A DNA stretch of 64,000 nt from Ustilaginoidea virens (lineage: Eukaryota > Ascomycota > Sordariomycetes > Hypocreales > Clavicipitaceae), in NCBI RefSeq assembly GCF_000687475.1, contig NC_057321.1, forward strand, positions 1,984,001-2,048,000, written 5' to 3'. Positions 22,858 through 34,767 of this stretch are shown here, in pieces. Made by a program: the position numbers and the translations under genes. Each line of letters starts with the position of its first letter. Within the stretch, counting starts at the first letter, position 1. The notes beneath the pieces were generated by a model, which saw only the letters and a list, made by a program, of their open reading frames with translations, was not told the DNA's origin and made no database searches.

Positions 22858-25522
22858 GTTGACCAAGGGATTAAATCTCGTTGACCTGAGCCGACTTGCG
22901 AAAAGGAGGGACTATGCTGGGGTGACCGCCTTCAGAACAGCTGGACAGGGTCGACGTGAACAAGGAGCACCGAAATCGACGCCTGGGGATGAAGTGTGTT
23001 ACTAAGTCAAAGACTGTAGAAACTTGGTTATGCCATCCGCTGCAGTTCTGAAATCGTCATCTAAGGCCAGAATTGCCGATGTTGCTGAGGGATATCGAAT
23101 GAAGCACTCCTTGAGCGACCTTGACTTCCAAAGATGATAACTTGGCCCTGACAACTAAGCCTCCATATTTCTGGTAATAGGTGGCAGTTAGCAAAGTGGG
23201 GTGGCTGAGACGGCACTGTCACGTGTAAGAGAGTGGGATTCCGCTGCTTAGGTAAGAAATTGGATTGATTTATCCTTTGGTCCGGCGCTCGGTTGACGTC
23301 GACGTCGAAACTCAAGTGTCAGATCGAATAGTTGCACCCTGATAGCCGGTATGTCTTCTTCGAGCGAACCTTTTTATCTCCGATACTAGTGAGTAGTCCT
23401 TTGTGGAACTTTTGCGCACCTCGCTCGCCCCGACAACTAACGTAGACCTTCAATGAGTTCGGGACACATGGGCCGGTTCGGCCATGAATTTCTTGGTGAG
23501 TGAGCTTACTCTCGATCGAATAGTTTTCGAAAAGCTCATGGTTGGCAGAGTTTGATTTCAGAGTAGTTGGTGATGGTCGAAGTGCGGTTGCGAGATATGC
23601 CAACAATTCCAATTACAGGAACGACAGTTTGATTCGTAAGGAGAGTACGTCCAAGATATCGTGACTGTTCTGATTGACCTGCGGTCTTTGAAACAGCCTG
23701 GTGGTTAATACATATACCAGTGTGTGTGAGCTCAGCTATTGTGGACGAAATCAAGCGCATTGTCAAAACAAGCGAAATCATCAAGTAAGACGAACTCCCA
23801 ATGACAATGTTGAATTTTGTACTCTGTCCAGAGCTGACGGGAAATTAGAGAGGATGACTCCAAGTGGCCGCAGAAGAACAAGGATGGTCGACAAGAATTG
23901 GAAATCAGACTTGGACATGACCACATATCGTTTGAGGTTTGCCGAATAATTAATATGTGAACTTTCTGCCACAAAACTGACTAGATATAGACCGCAAAAA
24001 TCGGATCCCTGGTCGATGTAACAGAATCAGCGGATCCTGAAGGACTTCGTGTATTCTATTATCTGGTGCAAGATCTCAAAGCGCTCGTTTTCAGTCTCAT
24101 AGCCCTCCACTTCAAAATCAAGCCAATTTGAATGGGGACAATGGCCGTAGGTTCGGCACTTTGGGCAAATTTGAAGTTCGGTCACAACTGATAATCGAAG
24201 TATTACAATTACTCGGACGGTGGCGCAGCTTATCGAGGTGTGCATGCAAATTCGCGCCAAGTCATGTCTTGGACATGGGAATAAGGCCAGCAACATGAAG
24301 TCTCCGGAATGACATGTTATCTCCAATCTGGCAGCATAATTGGCTCATCGCATGTCTTGATGTACTGTTTTGACCAGATAAGAAGAACCGACTCGAGGTC
24401 CCTAGTTATAGGTAGGGCGCGCGCGCGATATTAATACATCGAATGGTCACCAGTAATACTATTCTACGAGTTCCTAAAACTAATTAGTAGCGGGAGCGCG
24501 TCCCCCTTTGCAGTGGCGCAATTGATATATCGACTCAACCGGCGTTCCGGATCGTCAAGTTCGACCTGGGGGTCTCTATTCAACCACAACCATTACAGTA
24601 AGGACAGTCAATTACAACCGATACAAACAAGGACAGTCCCCCCCTTCCAACAGGTAGGAAGCTACCTTAGTAGCCACAACCACCTATGAAGGCCCCACCC
24701 ATGTCATACCCGTCCATGACAATTTCCCTCTCCCGTCACAGTTACTCTGTAGTCTTTCTAGACATGACGTGCATATAAACTTGGAATGCCTTGAAGAAAT
24801 ACCTTCCTGGGAATGATGACGTGTCCAACTGGGGATTTCCGAGTACAGTAACATCAAATAATGTAGTATCACCCTGGACTTCAGCGATTTTCAGATTGAA
24901 GTTCGCCTCCATTGGACTGGAATATCTACAATCAGTGCCGCCACTTTGTATAACCCTATCATACCAGGCATATCCAATGATGCCGGCGCAACAGAGGGTT
25001 TGGCTTGATGGTCAAAACCAGAGGAGGTTTCACGGTGGTATCGTTCTTATAAGCATACTCGGGGCCCCTTATTTTTCGCCATGTAGCAGACATCTTCAGC
25101 CCCTTAATGTAACATCGGCGGATCCCAGGACACCGCACCGTGTTTAACGCAGATATTGCGTTTCCCGAGCGCGTAGCCCTGCGCCGCTGCTGGGGATGCG
25201 GCGGCCAGGAAGATGGCTCACGCTGCGGCGTACATGGTTGCTATAGGGTTTATGATGGTTAAGTAGCCCAGTGATAGAAATAGTATCCTTTGCCATTGAC
25301 GAAGATGTTGTTACATTGGGAGTGTCCTGCCGATGGTCTGCTGTAAATAGCCGATATGTCAGCCTGCTGCTATCGCGGTATATATATCGTACCCGGAAGG
25401 AGTTGCCCGAGGATAAGTTACTGCAAAGGGAACATATACTCCGTCTACATATAGCGCTGGATATTGCACGTCTTGGAAAGAATAGATTAAGAGCAATTAT
25501 CCACCCCATTTATTAGTCACCT

Positions 25523-25546
25523 ATGCGTTTTCTTTTTAAAACGCAT
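25523..25546. repeat. Inverted repeat / hairpin, 9-bp stem
   Basis: Arms ATGCGTTTT and AAAACGCAT flank a 6-nt loop CTTTTT. The stem is perfect. It could be a terminator-like 3' end or a structural end of a mobile element; nothing decides between these. A second small hairpin (CAGCC TAC GGCTG) lies at 25597-25609, followed by CTAG. Confidence 0.75.
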
Positions 25547-25620
25547 TTACCAGTCTGTGTAAAGAGCAATCTATTTCCTCGCGCAGCGATTTATTCCAGC
25601 CTACGGCTGCCTAGTTATCA

Positions 25621-25977
25621 CTAGTTCCGACCCTTCGAAACCTTCGAAACCTTGGAACCCTTCTGACCCTTCCGCGGCCTGCTTGAATCAAAAGCTAACC
25701 CGTATGGCGTTGTAAAATACTCCTCGGCGTCTTCATTACAGTGAAAGGCCGTAGAGTAAAGGTAGTTATTATCCCTCATAACTCGAAAAGTAATCGTTTG
25801 TTTCCTCCGGTCAAAAGCGGCACGAGTCCAGAGACCTTCAGCCCTTGTCATCTCCATAAAGGCTATAAATCGGGGAAGGTGGGCTTCGGCGATATATTCT
25901 TGGAGATAATAATGAACAGCCATGGTAAGGGGCGACAGGAGGGTGGCGAGGGCGATAATAGAGCGCAGGAGATGCAT
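25621..25977 (-). CDS. Candidate small secreted protein
   Basis: A 118-residue intronless frame on the minus strand with a typical signal peptide: MHLLRSIIALATLLSPLTMA, a short basic start, a hydrophobic core and a small-residue end. The mature part has Tyr/Phe-rich segments (HYYLQEYIAEAHLPRFIAF, NNYLYSTAFHCNEDAEEYF), one cysteine, and a basic tail of Lys-Gly/Lys-Val-Ser units encoded by imperfect 9-12-nt repeats. I know no family for it. Its place in a gene-poor stretch fits lineage-specific secreted proteins, but it could also be a chance frame. No upstream TATA or intron helps the decision. Confidence 0.4.
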   Translation of the reverse strand: MHLLRSIIALATLLSPLTMAVHYYLQEYIAEAHLPRFIAFMEMTRAEGLWTRAAFDRRKQTITFRVMRDNNYLYSTAFHCNEDAEEYFTTPYGLAFDSSRPRKGQKGSKVSKVSKGRN

Positions 25978-26608
25978 TGCTAATGATTAGGGCTTTTGCG
26001 GATACAAGAGAGTTTTGCAAGGAACTGAAGTATTGTAGTTATTAACAACCTCGATATTGCCCATGGAGGTGGTCTAAGCCGGTAATTATACAAGTTCCAG
26101 CTGTGGTGTTGGGAGGCATTGCCTGCAACTCGTCACCTTCTTGGCATACATGTTTAAAGTTAAGTGGCTTCGTTTGATGACTACGAAGAGGCGCAAAGAA
26201 AGCTACAGTACATGTATGTAGCATTACATACTTTTATAGGAAATTGCGGGGGCCGATGCCACAGGTGTGAAACAGCGGGAAACGGCACTAATTCATAGCG
26301 CAACGCGCCCCATGATAAGTACACCTCTTCACAGCTTCTCACACGTAAATGTACATACATACATACGTACTCAAAGGCCCAGATCGCGCCTGGCGCACTG
26401 GGTAACGCCTCGCGATACGGATGACTTATGAGAGAAGGGGGGGATCTGTTGCACCAAAAGTGTGACGCCACACAATGTGTGACTCTATTGGGTATTATAT
26501 TCTGCGATAGGATCATAGTCTGTGATGAAACTTTCGTTGAACGCCAATTTTGACAGGTTGCAAGGCCATCGCGCGGGCAAAAGTCGTGATAATGGCAGGC
26601 CTCCTCCG

Positions 26609-27683
26609 TCACCTCCGACAGCCGCCTTGTTTTATTCTTGGCTTGCTTTTAAAGGAAAAGAGGAACAATGCCTGGCGCTGAAATACTGATCGGTCTTGGT
26701 CGAAAATCTCTTCAACGTGAAACGCCTTTTTGGCAGACTTGACAAACTGCATATCAGCCCTTCTACGCTTCTTGAAGCAGAAATACACGACAGCATCCTC
26801 GTTCAACACAAACAAATCCTTGAGCGTCTGCATGAGTAAAGGAAAGGCCGGTTCAAAGTAGACGCACTCTGCGGCCAAGACAATGTTTGGTTTCTGCGTC
26901 CTGACTGCTTCGGGAAGGGTTTCGCCCCTGCAAATGGTAGCCCGGCAAGACAGGTCAGCCGAGAGCAAGATGGTATCCAAGAGAGGCTGCTCACTGCAGG
27001 AGCCTTGCTCGTCACGCTTCAGACGGAGCCTTGAAATCGCGTAGGAGGGAGAGGGCATACCAGTTCAGCACCAACGCCTTCGCTCTGCCCTCGAGCTTAT
27101 TCAGACGAATGTTGGTTTCCATGAGCTCCAGCATTTCTTGCTGATCAGTCACGAGTAATTCGCACTCTTCGCCACAGCCCAATGCCACTGCAAGCCCCAC
27201 GAGTCCTCCACCAGCTCCAAGCTCCAATCTATAGTGTTGAAAATCAAGTCAGTTGGTTTCTTGTCTCATCAATCTGAGCCATGGTCAGCGGTGAGCGAAT
27301 ATCCGCAACTCGCGTCGCTCTTCGCCGTTCGACATGACACAATACCCCATCTCTCCGTGCGAGTGGTGGACATGCATCGCCGTCCGCAGTGAAAAGCAAA
27401 GCTATACCTGCAGTCTAGTGCAAAGACATCAAGGAGGCTCTTACATTCTCGCATTGCGCATTTCATCTTTATGATAACGCAGCATGTGCTTCCCAAGCAC
27501 TAATCCAGCTGGCCATGTCTGGCCGCCGCAGCCCGTCCGTACATCTTCATGATACTCTAGTGGCTCAGCGAGTTGGCCATCAAAATCGATGCGTGTGTTG
27601 CCCGCTTGTTTCAGGCTTGGAAGAGGGGTCAAGTCCTCGCTCACTGCGACCGGGTCGAGCGTCGGTGAAGGTGAGCGGCTCAT
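26609..27683 (-). CDS. METTL21/EFM6-type protein-lysine methyltransferase
   Basis: A seven-beta-strand SAM-dependent methyltransferase of the METTL21 group. Yeast Efm6, which methylates elongation factor eEF1A, is the nearest fit, though the substrate here is inferred. Three exons on the minus strand: 27683-27445, 27228-27061 and 26927-26609, with introns of 216 nt (GTAAGA..TAG) and 133 nt (GTATGC..CAG). The product is 241 residues. Visible motifs are the substrate-side GCGGQTWPAG near residue 60, SAM motif I (LELGAGGGLVGLAVALG) created right after the first joint, an acidic motif II region (LLVTDQQEML) and LNWGE created by the second joint. AAECVYFEPAFPLL (motif IV region) and a C-terminal FCFKKRRRADMQFVK follow. 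The METTL21 class is well supported. Confidence 0.85.
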
Positions 27684-29718
27684 AAGTCGAGTGAGCTATA
27701 TGAATGTCTCCAAGTTCATCCGCCGCAGCTGTATCTATCTTATGCCCTTTGCTTTTGCCCTCACGGGAAGCACGCGTCCGAATTGTTTCCAGGTTGTGGT
27801 CGATCTGAAGAGGATTTCGGTGGCAGCACCGCTGGAAGTGGGTTCGACGGGCAGGAGTGGCAGCTGACAAATGACTATAGTCGTTGCTCTAGTTTGTATG
27901 CCATGTCCGTCGACCGGAAAGATCAAATTCTTTAGCCCGGAAATCACGTCCATGGAAACCAGGGTTCAGACTTCAGACCCGCACGTGGGAACTTGAAACG
28001 TACCAGGTAGGAGGCTGGTATGCAGTGGGGACTGGGTAGGTGTCTACAGTAATCTGACAAGATATGGCAACCATGGTAGAACTCTCGCGTGTGAGGCGGT
28101 GATGATGTGAAATCGTCTTACGATTTAATGATGAATTGGACAAATGATTCCAGGCATTCAGATTGGCGCTCGCGAGCAGGTAGCTAATCGAGAGTCCTAA
28201 CGTATAGCATAGCGAACATGGATGCAAGCTAACTCGCGGGAGGGAACTTCCAGAATCCAGGGATCCCCCTTGCTGTCCATCGCCTTACCTAATCTACTGA
28301 CAGTAAGTAAATCTGAGACTGGCAACGGGTCGTATACAGAAACTTTCAGAGCTGCCTGTCGGTTATCCTCCGAGCACAAGGAATTCCAGCTTCAAGATTA
28401 CGGCGGCCATGATGAGATGAACTTCGAGAAAAAAAAAAAGGTTCCACAATGCCCTGGATACTGGTTTTTTATCCCTTAAAATCACCCTTTTGAGCCGAGT
28501 TCTACAAGCTCCCTTACCAATGAACGCAGATCCACTTGAAGCCTAGTGAAATCCAGCCCATCAAATACCTACAGAGTGCCTGGTAAGTAATGACATCTTA
28601 CGCGGCCTTCTCAATTGTCTTTAGGATCGTGGGCGGTCGAGGACGGTTGCCTGATATGCCTCCATTGGCTCTACTCCGTACCCAGTAGACATCCCAGAGA
28701 TTTGACCATGTTGTCTCCAAGCTTTTACATCCCTTTTTGTGGACTTTCGCTGCTAGAACCACGACAATTTCTCCGACATCTTAGCCTGAGTCTTCGTCTC
28801 TACGCCAAAGGCCCCGATACAAGTTGAAGCGCCTTTTGTCGAACTGAGCCAAAAGAAAGAGCTCACCATCACTCGACAATATAACTTTATTGGAATTGGA
28901 TTTTTGGCACTGCAATCCACCACCGGGCCCCATTTCTTGATAGCTGTTCCCTGGACCTAGCCAATTTCCACTGCCTTAACTAGGGAGAACCATAGCGGCC
29001 AACCATCCCTTGCTTGAGAAACAACCCTCGCAAATCATACCTCGAGGCCAATTAGTCGAATTGGTGCCGTTCACGAAGCTGCTGCAGCTTCATCCAGCTC
29101 AAGCCGCTTCTCCGAGCGAGGTCAAAAAGAAAGATTTGATGGTTTTATGTTGAACCTGCGATGCGATTCGCCTGACTCGGAGGCCGGATTGAGTAAACGG
29201 CAAACTCTTTTGTTCATCAGTTTATGTGGACTTGGCTCGCTTTCTACCGTCCCCATCGACGAGCTATTCCTCTGGAATGCCAGATTTCTAAGATGGCACT
29301 AACTCATGGCCCTCGCTTCGCCTAGTATGCAACGCATTAGCTTCCTACAAGTCAGTTCCAGACAAGACTCGCGGTTCGAGACACGCGCTTCTCATCACAT
29401 TCAATATGTGTCGTCGAGACTCCACCAGCGCGAAGCTGTTCATGGGTAATTCGGGCCGCACAATGACCCCACGACTGAATTATGTATGGAATGAAGGGGT
29501 AAGTATCCGTAGAGAGTCTTCAAGATGACTATCCCAAGATTGCGTTTTTGGTCCCGGCCAATCTTGTTCTCCTCTTTCCCTCTTTCCATCTTTGTCGGCA
29601 CGTTCTCCTGTGCGGTCTGCTACCTTGCAGTAAGTCATACACGACTCTCGCGACGTGACACATTTCACCGAATTCATGAAAAGCTGCACCTAGGAAGGTG
29701 CGGTGATATTGTGTCGTG
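27684..29718. other. Divergent intergenic region between the methyltransferase and axl2-like genes
   Basis: Two kilobases without a recognisable gene, lying between divergent starts. Several frames of 60-95 codons on both strands have no motif in common with known proteins. An A-run (28430-28439) and scattered T-rich patches are present. Both promoters should be here. Confidence 0.5.
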
Positions 29719-32376
29719 ATGCCTTCACGGCTGGCAGTTGTGGCATTGCTGCCTCTTACTCAGCTCGCGATATGCCAACCGACAGCTTCTTTCCCGTTCA
29801 ACGCACAGCTGCCACTTGCGGCGAGAATAAACGAGTTCTTTTCCTATTCCTTTTCTCCTTACACCTTCCGATCCGACTCGAATATTACTTACTCTTTGGG
29901 GGACCATCCCGGCTGGTTGTCCATTGACAGCGGAGGAAGGCGTTTGTACGGAACGCCGAAAGAGGGAGATGTTTCGCCTGGCCAAGTTGTTGGCCAGATA
30001 GCTGAAATCATCGCCACTGACAGAACTGGAGCTACGTCTATGAATGCGACCCTTGTCGTCTCCCGGCAGCCTGCCCCTCAAGTTGTAATTCCCATTGAGA
30101 AGCAAATGGCCCACTTTGGAAACTTCTCTGCTCCATCCTCCATCTTATCATATCCTTCCGCCGACTTCAAATACTCGTTTGACCCAAAAACCTTTGGAGA
30201 AACATCTCTCAACTATTACGCAGTCTCGGGAAACGGCAGTCCCTTGCCAGCATGGGCCAAGTTCGACCCAGCGTCGCTGACATTGAGTGGGCGGACACCA
30301 CCTGTCGAATCGCTTATACAACCTCCGCAGACATTCGACTTCAGTCTTGTTGCTTCCGACATTGTCGGCTTCTCCGCTTGCTCATTGATGTTCTCAATAG
30401 TGGTTGGTAGCCATAAGCTCACTACTTTCCAACCTATTCTGATGGTAAATGCCTCTCGCGGCTCGGAGGTCAACTATGACGGTCTGCAGAATGCAATCAA
30501 GCTTGACGGCAAGCCAGTATCGGCAGGGGACTTGACCGTGGTCGTCAAGGACATGCCGACTTGGCTGTCATTCGACGACAAGACCTGGAAGCTCCGAGGA
30601 ACCCCCAATAACAGCAGCCATGCAAATAACTTTACCATTACTTTCAAGGATAGCTTCTCAGATAACCTCGACGTCTTGGTCCTTGTTAGTGTGGCTACTA
30701 ATATATTTGGTACGACTTTGGGAGACTTGGTCATACGACCGGGAAGTGAGTTCGACCTCGATCTTAGCCAGTACTTGAAGGATCCCAGCGACGTGACCGT
30801 TAAAGTGTCAACCAATCCAAGTGAGGATTGGCTTAAAGTTGACGGTCTGAAACTGTCCGGTCCTATTCCCAAAACTTCAAGGGGAGGGTTCCAGCTGTCC
30901 ATTGATGCTTCTTCCAGGAGCTTCAATCTTGAAGAAAAAGAAGTGGTCAATGTCACCTTTCTGGCGCCGGATGGAGCCACAAGCACCTTCACTCAGAGTT
31001 CTTCATCATCGACTTCTACATCCACTGCTACCAGAACAGATGGTCCAGCCCCAGATAATGCACGAAATCAGTCAAGCCGCCTGAGTACGGGCAAGATTCT
31101 AGCCGCCACAATCATTCCAACAATCTTCGTGGCCATTCTGCTTGCGATACTGATTCGCTATTGTCGTCGGCGACGAGCGAGAAACACCTACCTCGGCAGC
31201 AAGTTTCGTTCCAAGATTTCAAGCCCGATACCCGTTATTCCCCCAGCCAACGGTCCCGATCAACCAGTGCCAGAGGGGGCCCGCATCCATGATGGCGCGG
31301 TTGTACATACAGAGATGATATTGACCAAACCTGCTAAATCCGCGTTGGCGGACGGCCATTCTCCCATGTCGTCACGAAGGCCAAGTTCGGAAACTTTTGG
31401 TCATTTCTCTTCTTCCGAGATAGCGCAAAGCGTTATGGTCGACGCGACAAGAACAACCACAAGCCATAACACAAGCGGCGTTTCCAGCGAGGACGGAAGG
31501 CAGTCGTGGATAACGATTGAAGGACATGACAGTACGGAAAGGAGTGACAGCAACCATTCCGATTTTACTCGCTCCAAGTCGACACGCCAGGTCTTTCCCG
31601 GTGCGGACCTGGCAACTCACAGAGGGGAGCCGGCATTAGACATGCTACTGCCGACTCTGAATGAGTTCCCCTTTGTACAGCCGACACCGCCCCTTTTTCA
31701 CTCCAAATCACATCAATCCCCTCCCTCATGTAATAGCGCGGGTGACTGCTCGACAGCGACATCCAGCTCGATGGTATTACCTCACTTGGCGGATGCCGAT
31801 CACGCAAACACGCCAGCACTTAGCAAATGGACGACTGGTTCCACTGCCAGGGGCGACGCGTCGTCGGAATCAAACTGGATTACACTCAACGAAAATGAAT
31901 CAGGAGAGAATTTACCTGAATTGCAAAGGCCTAGTCCCTTGGTCCTGTCGAACTCACGGCCCGTTGGCTCTTCAGGTGGAAAGAGTGCCGTGACGGATGT
32001 GTCCTTTACATCCTCGGAAAATTGGAGAATCATCGGCAGACTCAGTCCTACCAAGGCTGAACGCTCGCACAAGGATGTCGAAGACGAGTCGCTGTTGCAT
32101 GCGTTGCGACGAGGTACAGCTCGCGATGGCGCCAAGCCTGGCGAGCGCGAAGACACCAGGTTGGAGCTGAATATGCCTGACCAACTGGGTAATGAGACGC
32201 ACTCTTCAGCTACATCAGGGCTGCTAGACCCGTCTGTCACAACCGCCTCCAAACTGAGCGGTATGAGCGACCTCGACTCTCACATGTCTGGTAGAAGGGG
32301 AGATGAGGCAGGTGGGGATTGGCTACGAGAGCACTCGGCCAAGATGTCTGAAGGAAGCTTCAAGGTGTTTCTGTAA
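29719..32376 (+). CDS. axl2: Axl2-like cell-polarity transmembrane glycoprotein
   Basis: A single-exon type I membrane protein of 885 residues resembling yeast Axl2/Bud10, which marks growth sites for axial budding; filamentous fungi use the homologue in septation and polarity. The ATG at 29719 follows an in-frame GTG that is not used. Residues 1-20 are a signal peptide (MPSRLAVVALLPLTQLAICQ). Residues about 21-420 hold dystroglycan/cadherin-like (CADG) repeats, each with a PGWLSID..RLYGTP-type or PAWAKFD..LSGRTP-type motif and several NxS/T glycosylation sites. A Ser/Thr-rich stalk precedes one membrane helix at about 456-478 (ILAATIIPTIFVAILLAILI), followed by a stop-transfer cluster YCRRRRAR. 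The long cytoplasmic tail is Ser/Thr-rich and likely phosphorylated. Confidence 0.85.
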   Translation: MPSRLAVVALLPLTQLAICQPTASFPFNAQLPLAARINEFFSYSFSPYTFRSDSNITYSLGDHPGWLSIDSGGRRLYGTPKEGDVSPGQVVGQIAEIIATDRTGATSMNATLVVSRQPAPQVVIPIEKQMAHFGNFSAPSSILSYPSADFKYSFDPKTFGETSLNYYAVSGNGSPLPAWAKFDPASLTLSGRTPPVESLIQPPQTFDFSLVASDIVGFSACSLMFSIVVGSHKLTTFQPILMVNASRGSEVNYDGLQNAIKLDGKPVSAGDLTVVVKDMPTWLSFDDKTWKLRGTPNNSSHANNFTITFKDSFSDNLDVLVLVSVATNIFGTTLGDLVIRPGSEFDLDLSQYLKDPSDVTVKVSTNPSEDWLKVDGLKLSGPIPKTSRGGFQLSIDASSRSFNLEEKEVVNVTFLAPDGATSTFTQSSSSSTSTSTATRTDGPAPDNARNQSSRLSTGKILAATIIPTIFVAILLAILIRYCRRRRARNTYLGSKFRSKISSPIPVIPPANGPDQPVPEGARIHDGAVVHTEMILTKPAKSALADGHSPMSSRRPSSETFGHFSSSEIAQSVMVDATRTTTSHNTSGVSSEDGRQSWITIEGHDSTERSDSNHSDFTRSKSTRQVFPGADLATHRGEPALDMLLPTLNEFPFVQPTPPLFHSKSHQSPPSCNSAGDCSTATSSSMVLPHLADADHANTPALSKWTTGSTARGDASSESNWITLNENESGENLPELQRPSPLVLSNSRPVGSSGGKSAVTDVSFTSSENWRIIGRLSPTKAERSHKDVEDESLLHALRRGTARDGAKPGEREDTRLELNMPDQLGNETHSSATSGLLDPSVTTASKLSGMSDLDSHMSGRRGDEAGGDWLREHSAKMSEGSFKVFL

Positions 32377-34698
32377 CGACGGGGTTTTTTTTTTCTTTTA
32401 TATTTTCTTTCTGTTTCTTTACTTTTCAAGATGAAAGAGAGAAGAAAAAGAAAAGATAAGGAAATAGAGGGGAAGAAGGCGGCATTTATCTGTGTATTTC
32501 TGCATTTTTATCGGCGCACTTGGCCAGGTATGAGCGAGCGGCCCAGGTATTCCTTTTTCCACTCGAGGCGATGTCCACAAAGATAACAGGGCAACTTGTC
32601 ATATAATTTGTAGACGCAATGCTATATCTAATCTAATGAGCTGCCTGGTTGCACAAATGGAGATGCTGGTGAGTGATGCTGTTTGCCAAAACTTTTTCCG
32701 AGGCAGGGAACATGACTTTATTATTATTAGGGCTCAATTTCAGTCCCGGCTTGGCTTGTACCTATCCGGCGCATGTAGACAGACCTTGCAAATAGATGGC
32801 TGCACCGGAACAGACAAGTCAACGACAGGAAATCTGGACGAGGCCGGCGATGGACTGGATAGATGGGAGTCGGCAGCTTATATATAGATACATAGTATGA
32901 CTTGATCCGGAAAACCCCGCCAGTGCGTGGCCAGCGTGGGCTGCTTTAGCACATGTCACTTCTCACAAGGTCTCGTGAGCTTGCTTGGCGCGTCGAACTG
33001 CCGCTTGTAGGCGGCTAGACTTGTAGACTTGTTGATCACCATCAGCCAGTGGGCCATGTAGCACCAGATTGAGTGAGCCTTACCTGGATCGGGGTCCGCC
33101 ACATCCAAAAGGCCATATCGTGCGCGTGACGCACTGACAAAAAGTATAAACCTAGGGTTTATTCCCCGTTTTATTTGCTTGCATGCGCAGGGAGGTACAC
33201 ACCCGACGGGGCATCCGTCCCACGCATGAATCTCCAGATGTTGACAGACAGACTGCTTGAACGAGAGTTGCGTCGATTCCCCCGGGCGGGCAGAGATTGC
33301 CGATGCCGCGGTAAGCGCACCATGTTCATGCTTTCGAGGACGTGGCGGCGTCAGAAACACACACGGCGACTAAAGATGCACAGTGCGCAGCGCAGTACGC
33401 AGGCATTACCGCCGTAGGAACACGTAGCACAAGGTAGGAGGTACCTTATGTACATAAGCAACGGACAAAAAGTAGCGGGCTGCCCCAGGGCCAAGGAAAA
33501 AAAAAAATTGGGAAAAAGGAAATCCACAGCCACAGCTGGAAAATTTTTTTCCCTGCAGGCAGCACACCATCAACAAGAACTCTTTTTTGGAATACCCGGG
33601 CTGTGAGCTGTGCCCCAGATTTCCGGAACGGGAAGGGGCGGCAGCAAAGCCGGCAAGGGGTTGCAAGATTTTTCTGAAGCACAGAACAGGACAGGCATCG
33701 CTTCAGCCTTGCGAGCTGTGCATGTCGGGACGTGTGCTCGGTACGGTGACACGGAGTCGAGGCACGAGGTCGTTCACTTGACCTTCTTTGCCTGACCTTT
33801 TGCGCGACAGGACGAGGGGATGACGAGACTCTGGCGCCGCTCTGCTCTTGCCGTGGGGGATCGGCGGTGAATAGCGGGCGACGAGTTTGGTTTGCTGGCG
33901 AGGTAAGGTGGTGGGTGATGTTGGTGATGCTGTTGAGTTTGACCGAGGGCTGACGAGGGCTGCTGACGCATGCGGGTGCGGTAATGGGGTGGCCCAACTA
34001 GCACTGCAACTGCGGCGACCCCCCCCCGTCTTCCCGCGCCCCTTTCCTATTGTTTCCCCTGGCCCGGAATCTGAATATTTGCGAATGACGGGCTGGAAGC
34101 CTGGAGCACGCTGCGCGGAGGGAGGTTGGGTCTGCGTGTACAATGGAAGTGGAACTCTGTAAAGTCCGAAGGCAGAGTCAAATCCCAACGGCCCAGCCGG
34201 TCAGTGGAGGGAGGGCATTCGGGAGTTGAACTCGGGGGACCCTGGCCCCTGGGTGGTGGCGCTGAGGGGGGCATCGTCACCACTTGCCCATGCCCAGCGC
34301 GCCTTCTGCCAGCGAGGGCACTTCAACAAATGCCAGCGGGCAGAGCCCCCGCAAAGGGGCCAATGAGCCAAGCCGCGCGCGCTGCCCTGTCCCGCGATCT
34401 GCCCGTGCGGAAAAAAAAAATAATAAAAAAGGTGCAAGTAAGTGCAGGCAGCTCACTCGATACGTCGTCAACGGACGGCAACAGACCAAACTCAACAGAC
34501 CAAGCCAGACTGCAGACGGCAGACGGCAGACGGCAGGCAGCGCGTAATGTGCCAGACACAAGGTCAATGCAATGGTACATGTAGTTTGTTGGTTGGTGGT
34601 TGTTGGTGGTTACTAATTGCAGAGTAGCGGCAAGCGACACCAAAGCGCCCGTACCGTACCCCGCCGCTTCCAGGTTCTTGCCCAGTTGTCCACTTGCC

Positions 34699-34767
34699 CT
34701 GCCTTGCCTTTGCCTTGCCTTGCCTTGCCTTGCCTTTGCCTGGCCTTGCCTGGCCTGGCCTAGCCTG
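34699..34767. repeat. TGCCT/TGCCTT array
   Basis: About a dozen tandem 5-6-bp units (TTGCC, TTTGCC and TGGCC variants) in the region upstream of the PP2C gene. The pyrimidine-rich strand is the sense strand for that gene. Confidence 0.85.

Larger units (their letters stand above)
22858..26608. other. Gene-poor 3.75-kb region with a possible LTR remnant
   Basis: The promoter of sec26 lies at the left. Beyond it I recognise no conserved gene; the only candidate is the small secreted protein at 25621-25977. The region contains a GCGCGCGCG tract near 24418-24427 beside an AT-rich patch. A segment at about 24366-24629 starts TGTTTTG and ends ACAAACA, with a CCACAACCATTAC stretch as in some fungal LTRs. 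A perfect hairpin sits at 25523-25546. Together these suggest old inserted DNA, but no transposase or polymerase frame is visible. Confidence 0.45.

Noticed and set aside
25597..25616. Helitron 3' terminus (hairpin then CTAG, followed by TT)
   Set aside because: The stem is only 5 bp and lies one base from CTAG, unlike typical Helitron ends. No matching 5' end or RepHel frame was seen. Kept only as a remark in the island finding.
33703..34188. 161-codon minus-strand Pro/Ser-rich frame and its overlapping neighbours
   Set aside because: Several frames on both strands are open at once in this GC-rich spacer and none shows conserved sequence, so composition explains them.
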